A stretch of DNA of 64,000 nt from Heligmosomoides polygyrus polygyrus (Eukaryota; Nematoda; Chromadorea; Rhabditida; Heligmosomidae): contig OX377202.1 in NCBI GenBank assembly GCA_947396885.1, positions 15,376,001 to 15,440,000 of the forward strand, in the 5' to 3' direction. The notes under the pieces are model-generated. The model saw nothing but the letters and a program-made list of their open reading frames with translations. It did not search any database and was not told the origin of the DNA. Shown one piece after another: positions 1 to 10,967 of this stretch. The position numbers and the translations under genes are program-made. The stretch's first letter is position 1, and each line of letters starts with the position of its first letter.

Positions 1-812
1 TACCCATGTTCAGCTACCTTCCCAGATAGACGTTAAATAAGCTTGACTAAAATAAATAAAAATTGATATAGTTTACAATGTTAACAGTTAAATGAGTTGA
101 TGAACAGCTTACTCGAAACTATATTGCACATCATAACAAGGTCTGAAAAATTGTTTCTATTTTTCAATGAAGGAAGGACGAGCAGTATTCAACGCTCATT
201 TCAGAAATAGTAAGTCAAGGGCCGGATTCATCAACGACCTACAGCAATTTAACGGAGGAAATTACAGAAGAAATCCCTGCTAGCGCAGCTTGTCAAGTGA
301 TATGGCAAGCGATAAGCCACGTTATCTGAGTTTTCCGTCATAAATTCTTTGTTAAATTTATGTAAGTCGTTGATGTATCCGACCCCAGGATGGTAGAGCA
401 GACCGTGAGTCTTGGTTCTCTAGCTCATTCATTCAAGCCACGTTGTCGAAGACACAATAGCTACTGCAAACTACTACTTACCTAGGATAGAACTCAGTGT
501 TCTAGTGCTCAGTCAGGCATTTGTGTTGTTACATACAGTGAGATGAGCAGTATTGCCACCGCGCTGCCCTTTCACCACTTGCGGAATTCAATGTGCGGTG
601 GGTCCACAACAGTCGTTTTTGTGAGTCAGTGGTGTTATTCAATGCCGCCCGGTAGGTGTTCGCCGGACGTCGACCCGTTTTAGCCATGAGCATCAGCTGC
701 CGACCAACCAGTTCCTCGTCAATAGTGAAAATACTGACGGCTTAGGTTGTATTCGGCAAAAACCCCTGAAGCACCTTACGGGTCATTTGCCGAATTACTT
801 AGACGCCGGTAG
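1..812. other. 5' flank of the peptide gene, no gene seen
   Basis: I see no open frame longer than a short chance ORF and no recognisable repeat family here. The stretch ends at the TATA box of the peptide gene, so its last few hundred bases are the presumed promoter region. No SINE or mariner copy that I recognise from the rest of the window is present. Confidence 0.4.
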
Positions 813-818
813 TATAAA
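813..818 (+). promoter_or_regulatory. TATA box of the glycine-rich peptide gene
   Basis: TATAAA lies 37 bases before the predicted ATG at 855. This spacing leaves room for a very short 5' UTR, as is usual for small highly expressed secreted-peptide genes. No trans-splice acceptor is obvious between it and the ATG. Confidence 0.5.
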
Positions 819-854
819 GCAGCCAAGTGAGCCAACATTACCAACCGCCTGAAA

Positions 855-1289
855 ATGAACTCCAGTTTTGTCGTCTGCATCGCCTGCTCGTTCCTTGTCC
901 TCAGCCAGGCCCTACCAGCTCTTCATCCTGCAGAAGTTGAAGCCGTTGATGCAGCCAATGCTGAGATGTAAGCACATCCATATCACCTACGCTTACCAGC
1001 GATTAAGTCCCCTATCGTTCTCATCTCTCAACCATTCAGTTTCAGACTGCATCGAGTGAAGCGATACGGTGGCTGGGGTGGTGGCTACCCCGGCGGCTTC
1101 GGAGGAGGCTACCCCGGCGGCTTTGGCGGAGGCTATCCTGGCTATGGTGGCTTCGGCGGTGGATATCCTGGATTCGGTGGCGGATACGGTAGAAGCTACG
1201 GCAGCTCTTTTGGTCTGAGCTCCAGCTTCAGTCTGGGCGGCTATAACAACGGCTACAACAACGGATTTGGCTTCTTTGGCAAGCGATGA
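855..1289 (+). CDS. Secreted glycine/tyrosine-rich neuropeptide-like (YGGW-type) prepropeptide
   Basis: Two exons, 855-967 and 1046-1289, give a 118-residue preproprotein. Residues 1-19 form a signal peptide with a VVCIACSFLVLSQA core. Residues 20-40 are an acidic propeptide, followed by RVKR at 41-44, a furin/kex-type cleavage site. The product starts YGGWGGG and consists of GGYPGGF-like repeats, then a Ser-rich stretch and GYNNGYNNGFGFF. The last three residues are GKR, the classical amidation and dibasic removal signal, so the predicted product is residues 45-115 with an amidated C-terminal Phe. The 78-nt intron has GTAAGC and TTTCAG ends and splits an Ile codon, and splicing removes the stop in exon 1. 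In Caenorhabditis such peptides (nlp-24 to nlp-34 and cnc groups) are epidermal antimicrobial or neuropeptide-like products. The exact orthologue is not assignable. An internal GYGR may be a further monobasic site. Confidence 0.85.
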
Positions 1290-1312
1290 TCTCACAGAAA
1301 TAGCTTTAGGTC

Positions 1313-1318
1313 AATAAA
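1313..1318 (+). terminator. Poly(A) signal of the peptide gene
   Basis: AATAAA begins 24 bases after the TGA at 1287-1289 and is followed by a T-rich stretch. It is the only canonical signal close to the stop and implies a very short 3' UTR. Confidence 0.6.
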
Positions 1319-2187
1319 TTTTTCATGTACATATTATGCGTTACATATTAAGTTAAGCTTGAAGTCACCTAAACATCAGTGATAACAGAAATTACTGAAA
1401 ATAAATGCAATGAGAATTCACACGTGCTACAGTATCCAGCCAATCACTACCTCAGAATTCAGTAAATCCTCTCTAAGGATCTCTTCCTTAATACCTGAAG
1501 TTTGAATAATAAATAATAACCGAATTCAAGATAATAATTTGGAGAGAAAAAGAATAAATGAGAACTGAAAAACACGATAACGATACATAAAATAATGCCA
1601 CTGTGTAAAAATTTTTCTAGGTTTTGAATTATCTATACCTTAATACATATGAGTTTTAGCTTTCATGTTGTATTGAGTATTACAACTATGTTATTTTTAG
1701 AAAGACATTTAAAATCAGCTACGAACTAATCGACACAACTTCTAGAACTTCAAAGCCTTTCATAATTTTGATAAAGCTTTAGGTATACAGACCTTTTAAA
1801 AAACCTTTCCAGAGAAGGTTAAGTGACTTAACCTCGATATTTTTTAAGCACCGAAAATATTGTAGCACCTTCCTCTTCACTGACAAGCCACCGCGAAACC
1901 GCTATAGCAATGTTTGTATCGAGATGGGTTACGAAACGGATCACTGTAAAGAATGCAATCAATTGAAATGTTGTGTTTTTGACTTTGTCTTACTCGAACC
2001 TGTGGCCTTAACTGAGGTGTTGTGAACAACTTAGAGATGCTGTCTGATGACAAAAAATTCTAAAAAAAGAAGAATAAACCTGAAATGGGAACTGAGCTCT
2101 CGAACTCCCTGAACTTCTCAGAATCAGAATGAAAAAATTCTCAGAATCGTAGCAACTCAGCAAGTTTTTCAACCTGTGAGCTATTGA
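1319..2187. other. AT-rich intergenic stretch, nothing recognised
   Basis: Sequence between the peptide gene and the first SINE. No ORF, repeat family or structured element could be supported. Confidence 0.4.
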
Positions 2188-2292
2188 GGATAAGGTTAAA
2201 AAAGAGCGTTACTCAATTCATTTTAGAAAACGCCACGCGTTCTATTTCTACGTGATGTCGTGGAGGCGGAATGCGTACTTAGCCATTCTGGT
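2188..2292 (-). repeat. tRNA-derived SINE, 3' fragment
   Basis: Minus-strand 3' end of the SINE family found throughout the window. It holds the conserved block reading ACGCCACGCGTTCTATTTC on the plus strand and a GATGTCGTGGAGGC motif. It is cut off before the tRNA-like head and abuts the next copy directly. Confidence 0.6.
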
Positions 2293-2577
2293 TCTATAGG
2301 ATTAAGGACGGCGTTACTCTTAGACGTTAATCCCATCTAAGATGCGCATTCTACTACGGGATGTCCCTGGAAACTATTTGAAGGCGTATTTGGCCAAACA
2401 ATGATGATGGCCAGCCGATGAACGGGTCAGCGCTTTATCCTTCCCAGACAATTCTGGTAGCAATTCACCAATCCCGGACGAATGGAAGGTTTGGTTGACC
2501 TGAGCGGGAAATCTGAACCAGGAACCTGGTGTCGGGTGCGCGCGATAGTCGTACCTCCTTCGACCGCGCTTCGACCT
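2293..2577 (-). repeat. tRNA-derived SINE, near full length
   Basis: Minus-strand copy from the degenerate ATCC-type tail near 2300 to the tRNA-like head near 2575. The plus strand shows GGCCAGCCGATGAAC, TGGAAGGTTTGGTTGACC and GGAAATCTGAACCAGGAACC, matching the other copies. It is diverged, with an altered tail and a small deletion in the 3' region. Confidence 0.7.
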
Positions 2578-5500
2578 CAACGGACCAGAACTCGAAGGGA
2601 AATCTCGCGGTTAACTCGAAATTTGAAATCTGCTTTAGTACCGAACCATCTTCAAAAAGTGCAGTGGAAGATTATGCGGAGATGGCGAACTCACAGTTGC
2701 TCAAAATCTTTGCAAAAAACAACAGAGAAATGCATAGTTCATACGGTGATACATTAAATTGCACAGTATCCAAATTCATCACGTGAAGGAATATTTGCGT
2801 CTTAGAAAAATTGGGAAACCTAACGCCCGTGTTGCTCACAATTTAACGACTCTCTAGATAAGCGAATAGCAAATGTGTAGTTTACACAGTAGTTTTGTAG
2901 TTTTGTATCGAATGAGGCTGTATGTTCGATCAGTATTATACATTTTTTCTAGCATATACATAAAGCGGACTAAAGGTGATTCATGATTTGCTTTTTGCTA
3001 CCAGGCTTCTTATATACCTGACTAAGCGCATCACCAGCTCAGCCTTTCAGAAATCGATTTGTGTTTTCAAAAAAAAAAATAAGCGAAAATTTTGGAGAGG
3101 GACTAGATTCTTCAAGCTATCGTATTCTTGTACGTTTCCTTCGAAGGTCTACTTTTAATGTGTTAATGCTTCCGTGCCAAATCGAGGTTATAGGTTGATC
3201 CAAATTTTTTTGGCGGATTGTTCGTCGCCTTCAGAGGCCTAAAACTGTTCAAGACTTTAGAATTGTTACCTGCCTGACCATGTTCTACTTTTGTTATTTC
3301 GTGATTTATTGCGTACAAGATCCTGCACCAAGCTAATCGGAAATGGATAACATGAAAAATTGAAATAAAATCGCAAAAATTTCTGGGAAATCTGCTCCGT
3401 ACTTGCAGGCAGGTAAGCTCCTACCCATTTAACCTACTGCATCAAATAGCGTGTCAAAAAGTTAAACAAGCAAATAAGAATTCTAGGATTTATTATTCCC
3501 CCATCACTCATACACTGCTGTTTCCTGACGTGTTTCCAGGGTGAAAATTCAACCGCGATACCAGAAACGGCTTTCGCTTTAACAATCTAACAATCCGCAA
3601 TAAAAACTCCTTTCACCTGGTTTTTTTTTTGCAACGGTATGCAAAATTGAAGCACTTTTCACGAAGTGTAAACGGAAAAGTATTAGCATAGTTACGATTT
3701 TTGAAGTCTAGAAAGAACAGGAACTTTCGGCCTGACAAAAACCTGATAGAAGGCTTGGCAAATCCAAAAATGACAAAGTGATCTGTTAGCAGCGGTTACC
3801 GCTATCCGATGAATTTTTGGTTTTTTAGCACTTTCCTTGGAATCGTATAAAATTGCACCAAAGCATGACTTCACTGGTAGATAACTATCACAAATAGCCT
3901 TGGACACAGGCTAAACTTTCGGTTTCAAAGCGTTAAAAGGAACGTGGATTTATTCCGAAATATTGAGGTTACAGTAAGCATTTAAAAAAACTATATCTAG
4001 ACCAGTTTCACAGCACAGAACTGGTTTTCAGCGGGGGGAGTGCATCATGAATCTTGATTTGGCGGGTCGACGCCAAGTCGTTCCACTGTTCCGGTTTTCA
4101 ACCACACTATAAATTAAACGGCCGTCCGTCCAATCGAGATTTGATAGAGAGTGCGAAAGAGAAGAAATGAGAGAGAAATGACAAAATGATCGAGGAAGAG
4201 CATTAGGGCTGGGCTTCAATGAATGGCCGAAGGGGTCTGCATAAGTTGGATAGCGCATCTTTCGTGAACCATATTTGATTACTTCGGGTTGTCCCAAAAT
4301 TGTTAGCACTGTTAGAAACATCATAAAATTACTATCCCTTTATCTACGCTCAAAGTTGTGGTTCGTCTTGAAGACCAGAAAAACAGAAATCATCCGAATA
4401 TCTGGCATTGTGAATGCGCCGCACTCCCATTCACCGATATATTCAGTTGATTGGATGCGTGGATTCATGTGGTGTTTTGCAAACAATGTACTTGATGCTT
4501 TTTTAAAACCTATTTCCCAATCTTCCATCACAAACAACATGTTCGGCAAATTAGAAGGGCCTGTAAAGCTTGGCGCCGAAAGTAGGGCTTTATGATAAAG
4601 CTTCCAGTTTGGTACGAAACTCTTCGCCGTTTTGGAGCTTTAACACGTATTCGCTCCATTGTTTAAGCTTTTTATACCACCAACTGTAAGTAGTTTTAGA
4701 GCGCGTTACATAGAGAACTGCTTGCAGTTTTAAAGCCACATAAAATTTAAAAAATGTCTTCCAGAAACCGAAGATTACATTCTACTAAACGTGATAGCAG
4801 CAAGGCTTGATTTTCGTGTCATGGGGTTTTACTGTTTGAATCTCGGAAACATTTTGCCGGAACTCAATTAAATTTTACATTCTATGTTAGCAAGAAGTTG
4901 TCTAAAAACTAAAGTTCAGGATCAAAATACTAACATTCTCATTTTTCACTGATCGAACAGGGTTGAATTTCTGAAAATTCAAAAAATAACCTACCAAGCA
5001 ATCTAAGGCAATTCAAAAAAACTATCTGAAAGGTGTTTTAGAACTTTATAGTTTGCTGTTGCTTTTGAGTCCTTGTTTTTTATGTGAAGAAGAATCACTT
5101 CTTTTTAGTCTACCGCTGTTTTGTGTTGAGTTGTATTTGGTCTAATTGTGTTTGTTAATTGTAATCGCGTCGCTGTCCACGTAAAAAATAAATAAAGTAA
5201 GCATGAGCAGCATAAACTTGAGATGTAGAACATTATAATGAGCACTGTTCCTCTAAATTGTTCCTCAGTGGTATAGATAAATGGAAGCAATGTCTAAATA
5301 GTTTTTCTGTAATTTAGCTGGAGGTTTGAGATGTCAAAAAGCATTCTGCAGAACCATTACCTTACATGAGGAAAATGGAAAGTTTTGAGTTTTTTTCTGT
5401 AATCTAACACATCAACAAAATACGTGGCGACGTATAGTTTTTAATTGACGTTAAAACCCAACAGTTTTTCAAAGAACTATGAAAAGCGATTACTGGAAAA

Positions 5501-5625
5501 AAGCAGCTTGAAAGAATGGAAAAGCGCTAGCTTCTTCGAACCATCGCGAAGTCTTTAGTTTACGTTCAGAAGTCACTTTTGAAATTCAAGAATTGCTCAG
5601 ATTAGTTCGCAAAAGAGCCAATCTA
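2578..5625. other. 3-kb stretch without recognisable gene
   Basis: Only short ORFs of about 60-108 codons occur, on both strands. The block 4028-4330 is open on the minus strand (98 codons) and 4340-4549 is open on the minus strand (69 codons). I recognise no domain in either, and neither has convincing splice sites. The region is AT-rich with homopolymer runs and is probably old intergenic or intronic sequence. Confidence 0.35.
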
Positions 5626-7764
5626 TTAGGTTGAGTCATAGATTCTGCAAAAAACTTGTCTTCCAGCAAAAGTAAGACTATACCACAAAAGAAAAATGGG
5701 TGACATAAACGAAGTAATTGTCGTTATTCTCTATGAGATTCTTCTGCTTTTCACGAACTGAGTGGATTGCATCTCTGTAGAATTCGGTCGGCTTCGACCT
5801 GCAGAAGTCGTGTACCACCGTCGTGACCTCATCAACTTCGGCGAAGCGCCTACATTGGAGGAAGTGATCATCGACCGGAGCAGACGGCATTCAGGTGGTG
5901 TAATGTCCGGGGTGTATGGTGGTTGCTTGATTTTGGTCCAGCCCAATTCCTAGATTTTTTCCAGCGTCTGAAGTGCCGCAAGCGGGCCGGCGGTTGCTCT
6001 GGTGGATGAAACATTGGTTCGTATCGACTTCCTTCTTCATTAATTTTTGCTGGATCTAGTCGAGTTGTTGGCAAAAGCAAGCGTCAAGAATGATTTGACT
6101 GCGTGGAGTAGATCCCGGTGCACTGGAACACGACATGTCCACCAAACGTACAGCAGAACCTTCTTTCGGTGGAACTCCGGTTTTGGCGTCAGAACCTCCA
6201 GCTCGTTGCGTGCCAGCTGCTTCCCGGCTTTACAGTCGTAGTGGAGCATCCCTTTTTCATTGCTGGTAAGAATTCGATCCAGGCCTCCTCGCTTGAACCG
6301 GTGGCTGAGCTCTTGGGAGTCCGAAGCATGGCGATTTTCTTGGGTTTCCGTCACCGCATGCTGCACTTACGAAGGCGATTTTAGCGACCTTCCAATCTTC
6401 TATAGCCGATGAGCGGTGGATTACTGGAAGGAGTGGAGATCGGCTCCAGGACCTAACTCCAACGCGACGTCGCGTACTCGCCGCGTGCGACGTCGCGGCG
6501 CTGAAACGCGGACGTGCGCTCGGTTTCGCATGGTTAGCCGAGGAGCACGAAATGTTCTCAGCGTTTAAGCTTCCAGACCACATTTCTAGCAAGGAACTTA
6601 AGATCCCACAGAATGTGGTAGGCAACAGTCTGCAGTAGGACAGCTGATCCGAGAATGGATGATAGTGACCTTTTTCCGCAGTATAACCATAATCACGGGT
6701 AAAAATTGACCGAAGAAGTTGTAGTTGGCAAATACTAACGCTAGAAACCATCCACATGACCAGAATTTCTGTATAAACTGTCACTGATACTCCAATTGAA
6801 ACCACATTCATATACCATCTCCAACAAACGTTGAAACAAGGCAAAGGCGTGCTGCACTTCCCTGTAGGAAACGTTTCTAGCCGTCGGAAGCATCGGACCG
6901 TGACAACTCGTCCAATTTCGTCGCGCACCGTGCGCGACGCCAGGGGGGGGGGGGGGTTCGCGCGGCGTTGGAGTTATGTCTGCCCCGGGAGTAGAGATAT
7001 GGGACCTGCGCAATCCGTCCAAGTGCTCCTTGATCCTTACGCACAAGGGTCTACCTGTTTCCCCCACATACTCATCTCTACACTCCGTACATGTGATTAG
7101 GTACACCACACCAGATGTTAGACAGTCACCAGCAATTCCAGAAGGACAAACAACACATGCTGGTGTTGTGCATAGGCGGTCATACAAGCGGTTTCGGACT
7201 AGCTGCCTTTTAAGATTGCTAGGAGGTACTGCCACCACCCTCACATCGTCTTGCAGCCCAGCCTTCCTAACGCAGCCACGTATTGCTGCAGTCAGAGTGT
7301 CCGAAATGAACGGGACACAGAATGCCACTTTTGATCGCTCTCGCTGCAATCCTTCAACGGTTGTCGGCTGTCGTCTCTGCCCACTAGCCCTGTCAGTGGG
7401 AGCATATCCATTCAGAATCGCGATGTGGCGCGCCATATCCACAGAGTAGGACCTTTCCACGGCATCAGATGAAACCGCTCGAGCAGTGCGGAACATGTTA
7501 TGAACAACGGCTCTTTTCATACTGAGTGGATGAGCCGATGCGCAGTGAACAATGATGTGATGACGATGAGATCACCCACTTTTTCACTTTCAGTGGTCAT
7601 CGTTATAGTGAATAAAACTTTTAAACGGCGCAAGGAAAATTAACTATTTACAACTCAAAATGATCGCTAGGAAACAGGCTTTCAAATACACGATAATACT
7701 TCAGCGAATTTACCTTGGGTTCCAGAAAAAAATTAAATGTTGCAAAATGTATGGCTCAACCTAA
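5626..7764 (-). mobile_element. Mariner element split by a Penelope-like fragment
   Basis: Terminal inverted repeats start TTAGGTTGAGTCATA at 5626 and end as TATGGCTCAACCTAA at 7764. Both ends are flanked by TA. The left 0.8 kb (about 5690-6440) encodes mariner transposase on the minus strand in three frames: a KVKK-like linker, the block corresponding to the first catalytic Asp (here weak, ILTSNEKG), FHRKKVLLYVWW, and a C-terminal FYRDAIHSVREKQKNLIENN block. The expected N-terminal HTH part is not recognisable. The middle holds Penelope-like sequence, so this is a nested insertion. The transposase is dead through frameshifts and stops. Confidence 0.7.
6741..7520 (-). pseudogene. Penelope-like retroelement, C-terminal GIY-YIG endonuclease part
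   Basis: A 259-codon minus-strand frame. Residues about 115-170 carry a cysteine-rich linker (CTTPACVVCPSG) followed by GVVYLITCTECRDEYVGETG and a downstream R-x-KEHL motif. This is the GIY-YIG nuclease signature, with VYL for GIY, YVG for YIG, and the conserved Arg and Glu-His region. Penelope-like retroelements carry this nuclease after their reverse transcriptase, and the cysteine linker before it is typical of that group. The RT domain is absent, so this is a 5'-truncated copy. A run of 14 G at about 6942-6955 sits just after the nuclease and the frame degenerates there. It lies wholly inside the mariner TIRs at 5626 and 7764. Confidence 0.7.
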
Positions 7765-8100
7765 TAGTATGGGAAGGGAATACACAGGGTAGCGCACGGG
7801 GAAAAGGAAAGCACAAGAGACTTGGCCTGCCGAAAAGTTCTATACGTAGGCCAGAATTTATTGTTTGGCCCAACGTTGGAAAGCGGTCGTCTCATTCGGA
7901 GGCCTAAAAGTGGCTCAAGGAATCTGCGCTGCATATAACCACCAAACGCCCTAAGGACCATTATTTCGGGTGTTCGCGTTTGACGAGAAAGCCGAAGCGC
8001 CTTCAGCGAAAGGTCCCTTTCGATATTCAAAACCGTGATCTTCACATCTAGACCGCTACCGTCATGTTCCTTCACTTTAGCCTTGCCTAGTAGACTCGTT
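7765..8100 (-). pseudogene. Possible second Penelope-like C-terminal fragment
   Basis: The minus-strand frame 8075-7761 contains HDGSGLDVKITVLNIERD, then LSLKALRLSRQTRTPEI. This resembles the tail after the GIY-YIG core of Penelope-like elements, where a V-x-I/V-T-V-L strand precedes a KALEAFWI-x-x-R-x-P helix. It lies just outside the neighbouring mariner TIR, so it is not part of the same insertion. Recognition is by pattern only and the rest of the frame is unassigned. Confidence 0.35.
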
Positions 8101-8327
8101 ATTGTGCCTCACTCTTTAAGAGGTGGGTGCTAATCAACACAAATGGCAAGTACCCTTTCCCTCTCCACAACGTACTTCTATAGAGTTGTTCGTCATTCAA
8201 GCTCTTTGATGTCTACAACTTTTTCACGATCACCTGCTTCACCGTAAAGACGAACAACACTGTTTCATAATGCACTCCCTAAAGACGCTAAAGACTATCC
8301 TCTCGTAGGCTCATTGTGTTCCTTCTA

Positions 8328-9592
8328 TTGGCTTGACGAAAATTCTTGCACCACAAGCACAACAATATTACAATACAATGCAATATAATAATACAATATG
8401 CAAAAACTCAGTCCACGATAGATTCCTCATCCAAGTCTAAGTTTCTGCCCCATATTTCAGGCAGCCTTTCAATTTCTTTCCTCCAGAATTCCGAGGGCTA
8501 AGAGGAAGAGAACTCAGAAAACTCCATTTCCAGTTGACGTCGATCATCGACCTCTCTACCTTGAAGATGCTGCTTCAGAGCTCTGAACAGGTGTTAGTCA
8601 GAAGGAACGGGGTCTGGAGAGTACGACGGATGGGGCAGAACTTCCCAGCCGAACTCCTGGATTTTCTCGCGACTCACTTTTGCGACATGAGGACGCGCGT
8701 TGTTCTGCAGCAGGTAGATATTTTCCCGTTCTGGACGTTTAGGCGCATGGCGTCGCGTCGACCAAGCTCGTGAGCTGGGTAGCGTAGACAGACGCTATGA
8801 CTGTGGTCTCACTATCCAGCAACTCCCAGTAGAGCATGCCTTCTGAGCTCCACCAGCAACACAAAAGAACTTTCTTTTCGTAGTGTCCACGTTTCGGTTG
8901 TCTTGGAGACGGTTCCCGGTGTGGTAGCCATTGGCTTTTGCGGGTGTAGTTAACATAGAGAACCCAGCTTTCATCACCAGTAACAATGTTCTTCAGAAAG
9001 TCCCTTCTGTGCGGGCGAAGAAGCAGTGACTCAGCAATACCGATTCGGCATGCCTTTTCAGAGTCCCGCAGCTCATCTGGTACCCAAGACGACAAAACTT
9101 TGCGGTACTCAAGGATCTCCAGCTGTCTCGCGAGGGTGTTTTGCGTCCACCCAAGTGTCGCCCCCAATTCGCGGGTGGTTGAATTTGGCTTCACCTTGAA
9201 GGCTTTGCGCAAGTTGTCTTCTTCCACAGCAAAGGGGCGTCCGGAACGAGGTCGATCTTCGAGAGAGATGTCTCCAGCCTTGAAGCGCTGTTATCAACGG
9301 CCCACTGTGGTATAGTGAATGACTTCCTCCTTGAATGCAGCGCAGACGTTGGAGGCTGCAGTCCTTGTGGAATGGCCTTCAGAAATTCGTAGTAAACGAT
9401 AGGTCGTAGGATGCTGCTGCTTATCGTTGACATCGTTGCTGTATTCGTACTCAACGAGGCCTTATATAGTATGTTTGAGGCTTCGAGAATGTATGTACTG
9501 TGACGTCACCACACAAGATCAATACCGTAAGAGCTTTAACAAATTCAACAGGCAGTAGCGTAAAGTGTTGCAAGACTTTCCGACCAACCTAA
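8328..9592 (-). mobile_element. Mariner element, about 1.27 kb
   Basis: The 5' end (right side) reads, on the minus strand, TTAGGTTGGTCGGAAAGTCT. The left end is a decayed match, TTGGCTTGACGAAAATTCTT. Both ends are flanked by TA (8326-8327 and 9593-9594). The 1,265-bp length is normal for a complete mariner. The TIR resembles the 3' end of the mariner fragment ending at 55460 (TTGCACCAC versus TTGCAACAC), suggesting a related subfamily. Confidence 0.75.
8530..9454 (-). pseudogene. Mariner transposase, frameshifted
   Basis: Reading down the minus strand: a decayed first HTH (LRPIVYYEFLK), then in another frame ELGATLGWTQNTLARQLEIL (second HTH), SSWVPDELRDSEKACRIG, and the first catalytic Asp in VTGDESWVLYVN. 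KKVLLCCWWSSEGMLYWELL follows. In a third frame the second catalytic motif reads LLQNNARPH, with Asn replacing the usual Asp, and the third reads PVPSD followed directly by a stop. DD34D mariner transposases catalyse TA-targeted cut-and-paste. This copy lacks one catalytic Asp and has frameshifts and a stop, so it is inactive. Confidence 0.8.
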
Positions 9593-9702
9593 TACTTAAC
9601 AATTTCCTGTTAGTTTTGCAGCCCTCATCAAGCCTTTTTTATCCTTTATTTAGAAAAGGCAGGGAGAAGTCTCAGTGTACTTTAATTTCTTTATGGCCTT
9701 TC

Positions 9703-9719
9703 GTTGTTACTGTCCACCT
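9703..9719 (+). repeat. Target-site duplication, left copy (RTE insertion)
   Basis: GTTGTTACTGTCCACCT is repeated exactly at 10951-10967 and flanks the RTE element. Seventeen identical bases indicate a target-primed insertion with little decay since. Confidence 0.85.
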
Positions 9720-10950
9720 TCCCGAATTCGTCCATGAGCGAATTGTCGATGGACGAATTCGGGACATCGTCCAGCTTTCCAGCAATCAGTGCGGCTTCGT
9801 GGCTGGCTGTGGCACCATTGATGCCATACACGCCGCCCGCCTCCTGATAGAGAAGCATCGCGAGAAACAGAAGGCAGTGCACATCGCCTTCCTCGACTTG
9901 GAGAAGGCCTTTGACCGCGTACCGCGTGAAGTGATATGGTACGCCTTGCGACATCATGGAGTTCCCGAAGAGCTCATAGAGTGGGCGCGAATTCTCTACT
10001 CTTGCCCAAAGAGTCGAGTGCAAGCTGCAGCTGGAACCTCGATGGAGTTCCCCATCTCTGTCGGGGTACACCAGGGTTCTGCGCTTTCCCCACTCCTCTT
10101 TGTTGTCGTCATGGATGCCATCACACGAGATCTTCAGAAGCCCGTCCCTTGGACGTTGCTTTATGCCGATGACGTGATGCTCGCTAGCGAAGATAAAGGT
10201 GAACTCGAGCGAGAGGTGCAAGCTTGGTGTGATCGCTTGGAGCGGTTTGGACTCAGGTTGAACGTGAAGAAGACCGAGTATTTAACGACGGACGTTACCG
10301 AGTCCAGCTCCATCAAGGTTAACCGCATCGAGCTTCCACGCACTGCGGTCTTTAAGTACCTGGGATCAGCAGTCGCGTCTGACGGAAACTGATGGTCGAA
10401 GTGAATTCACGCGTGAGTGCAGCTTGGTCCAAGTGGCGCTCGTTGACTGGGGTGCTCTGCGATAGGAAGATACCGGAGCGCTTTAAGTCAAAGATCTACA
10501 GGGCAGTCATCCGGCCAGTAGCGATGTACGGCGCTGAGTGTTGGCCTGCGACCAAGGAAGTTGAAGCGCGCCTCAGCGTCATGGAGACGAAGATGCTGCG
10601 CTGGACGGCAGGAGTCACGCGCATGGACCGCATCCGAAACGATGCTATTCGGCAGAAGTTCGGTGTCGCGCCGATAATTGACAAGATGCGCGAAGCTCGC
10701 TTACGATGGTACGGCCACGTTCTGCGTGGAAAGGAAGATAGCGTCCGCAAGATAGGCCTTAAGTTTGAGGTGGTAGGAAAGCGGCCTAGAGGGCGCCCGA
10801 AGCAGCGCTGGGCTGATACGTTACATACGGACTTGAAAGCGGCTGGCGTCCACCCTGATCTAGCGCTGGATCGGGAAAGGTGGCGTCATGACACCAGAAT
10901 AGCGGACCCCGCTACGAAGCGGGACAGACGCTGAAGAAGAAGAAGAAGAA
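9720..10950 (+). mobile_element. RTE-type LINE, 5'-truncated insertion
   Basis: The element is bounded by 17-bp direct repeats and ends in an AAG repeat (about 10933-10950), a usual RTE-type short-motif tail. Its 5' end starts with a snap-back: 9720-9735 (TCCCGAATTCGTCCAT) is the exact reverse complement of 9749-9764. The body is the second half of an RTE reverse transcriptase plus the C-terminal region. The endonuclease and first RT blocks are missing. Confidence 0.85.
9749..10934 (+). pseudogene. RTE reverse transcriptase, C-terminal two thirds
   Basis: Frame 1 carries RT blocks in order: SSNQCGFVAGCGTIDAIHA, FLDLEKAFDRVPRE (catalytic Asp), GVHQGSALSPLLF, and LLYADDVMLAS (the YADD catalytic box), then GLRLNVKKTEYL and VFKYLGS. 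A TGA at 10390-10392 and a one-base shift break the frame. It resumes as MVEVNSRVSAAWSKW, then RPVAMYGAECWPATK, LRWTAGVTRMDRIRN and a C-terminal KRPRGRPKQRW region. The order is typical of the RTE clade. Only one frame lesion is seen in 1.2 kb besides 5' truncation, so the copy is young. It cannot be autonomous. Confidence 0.9.
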
Positions 10951-10967
10951 GTTGTTACTGTCCACCT
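10951..10967 (+). repeat. Target-site duplication, right copy (RTE insertion)
   Basis: Exact second copy of the 17-bp sequence at 9703-9719, directly after the AAG tail. Confidence 0.85.

Noticed and set aside
993..1295. 100-codon Ala-rich minus-strand ORF across the peptide gene
   Set aside because: It is the antisense shadow of the Gly-rich repeats. The plus-strand model has a signal peptide, splice sites, processing sites and a poly(A) signal.
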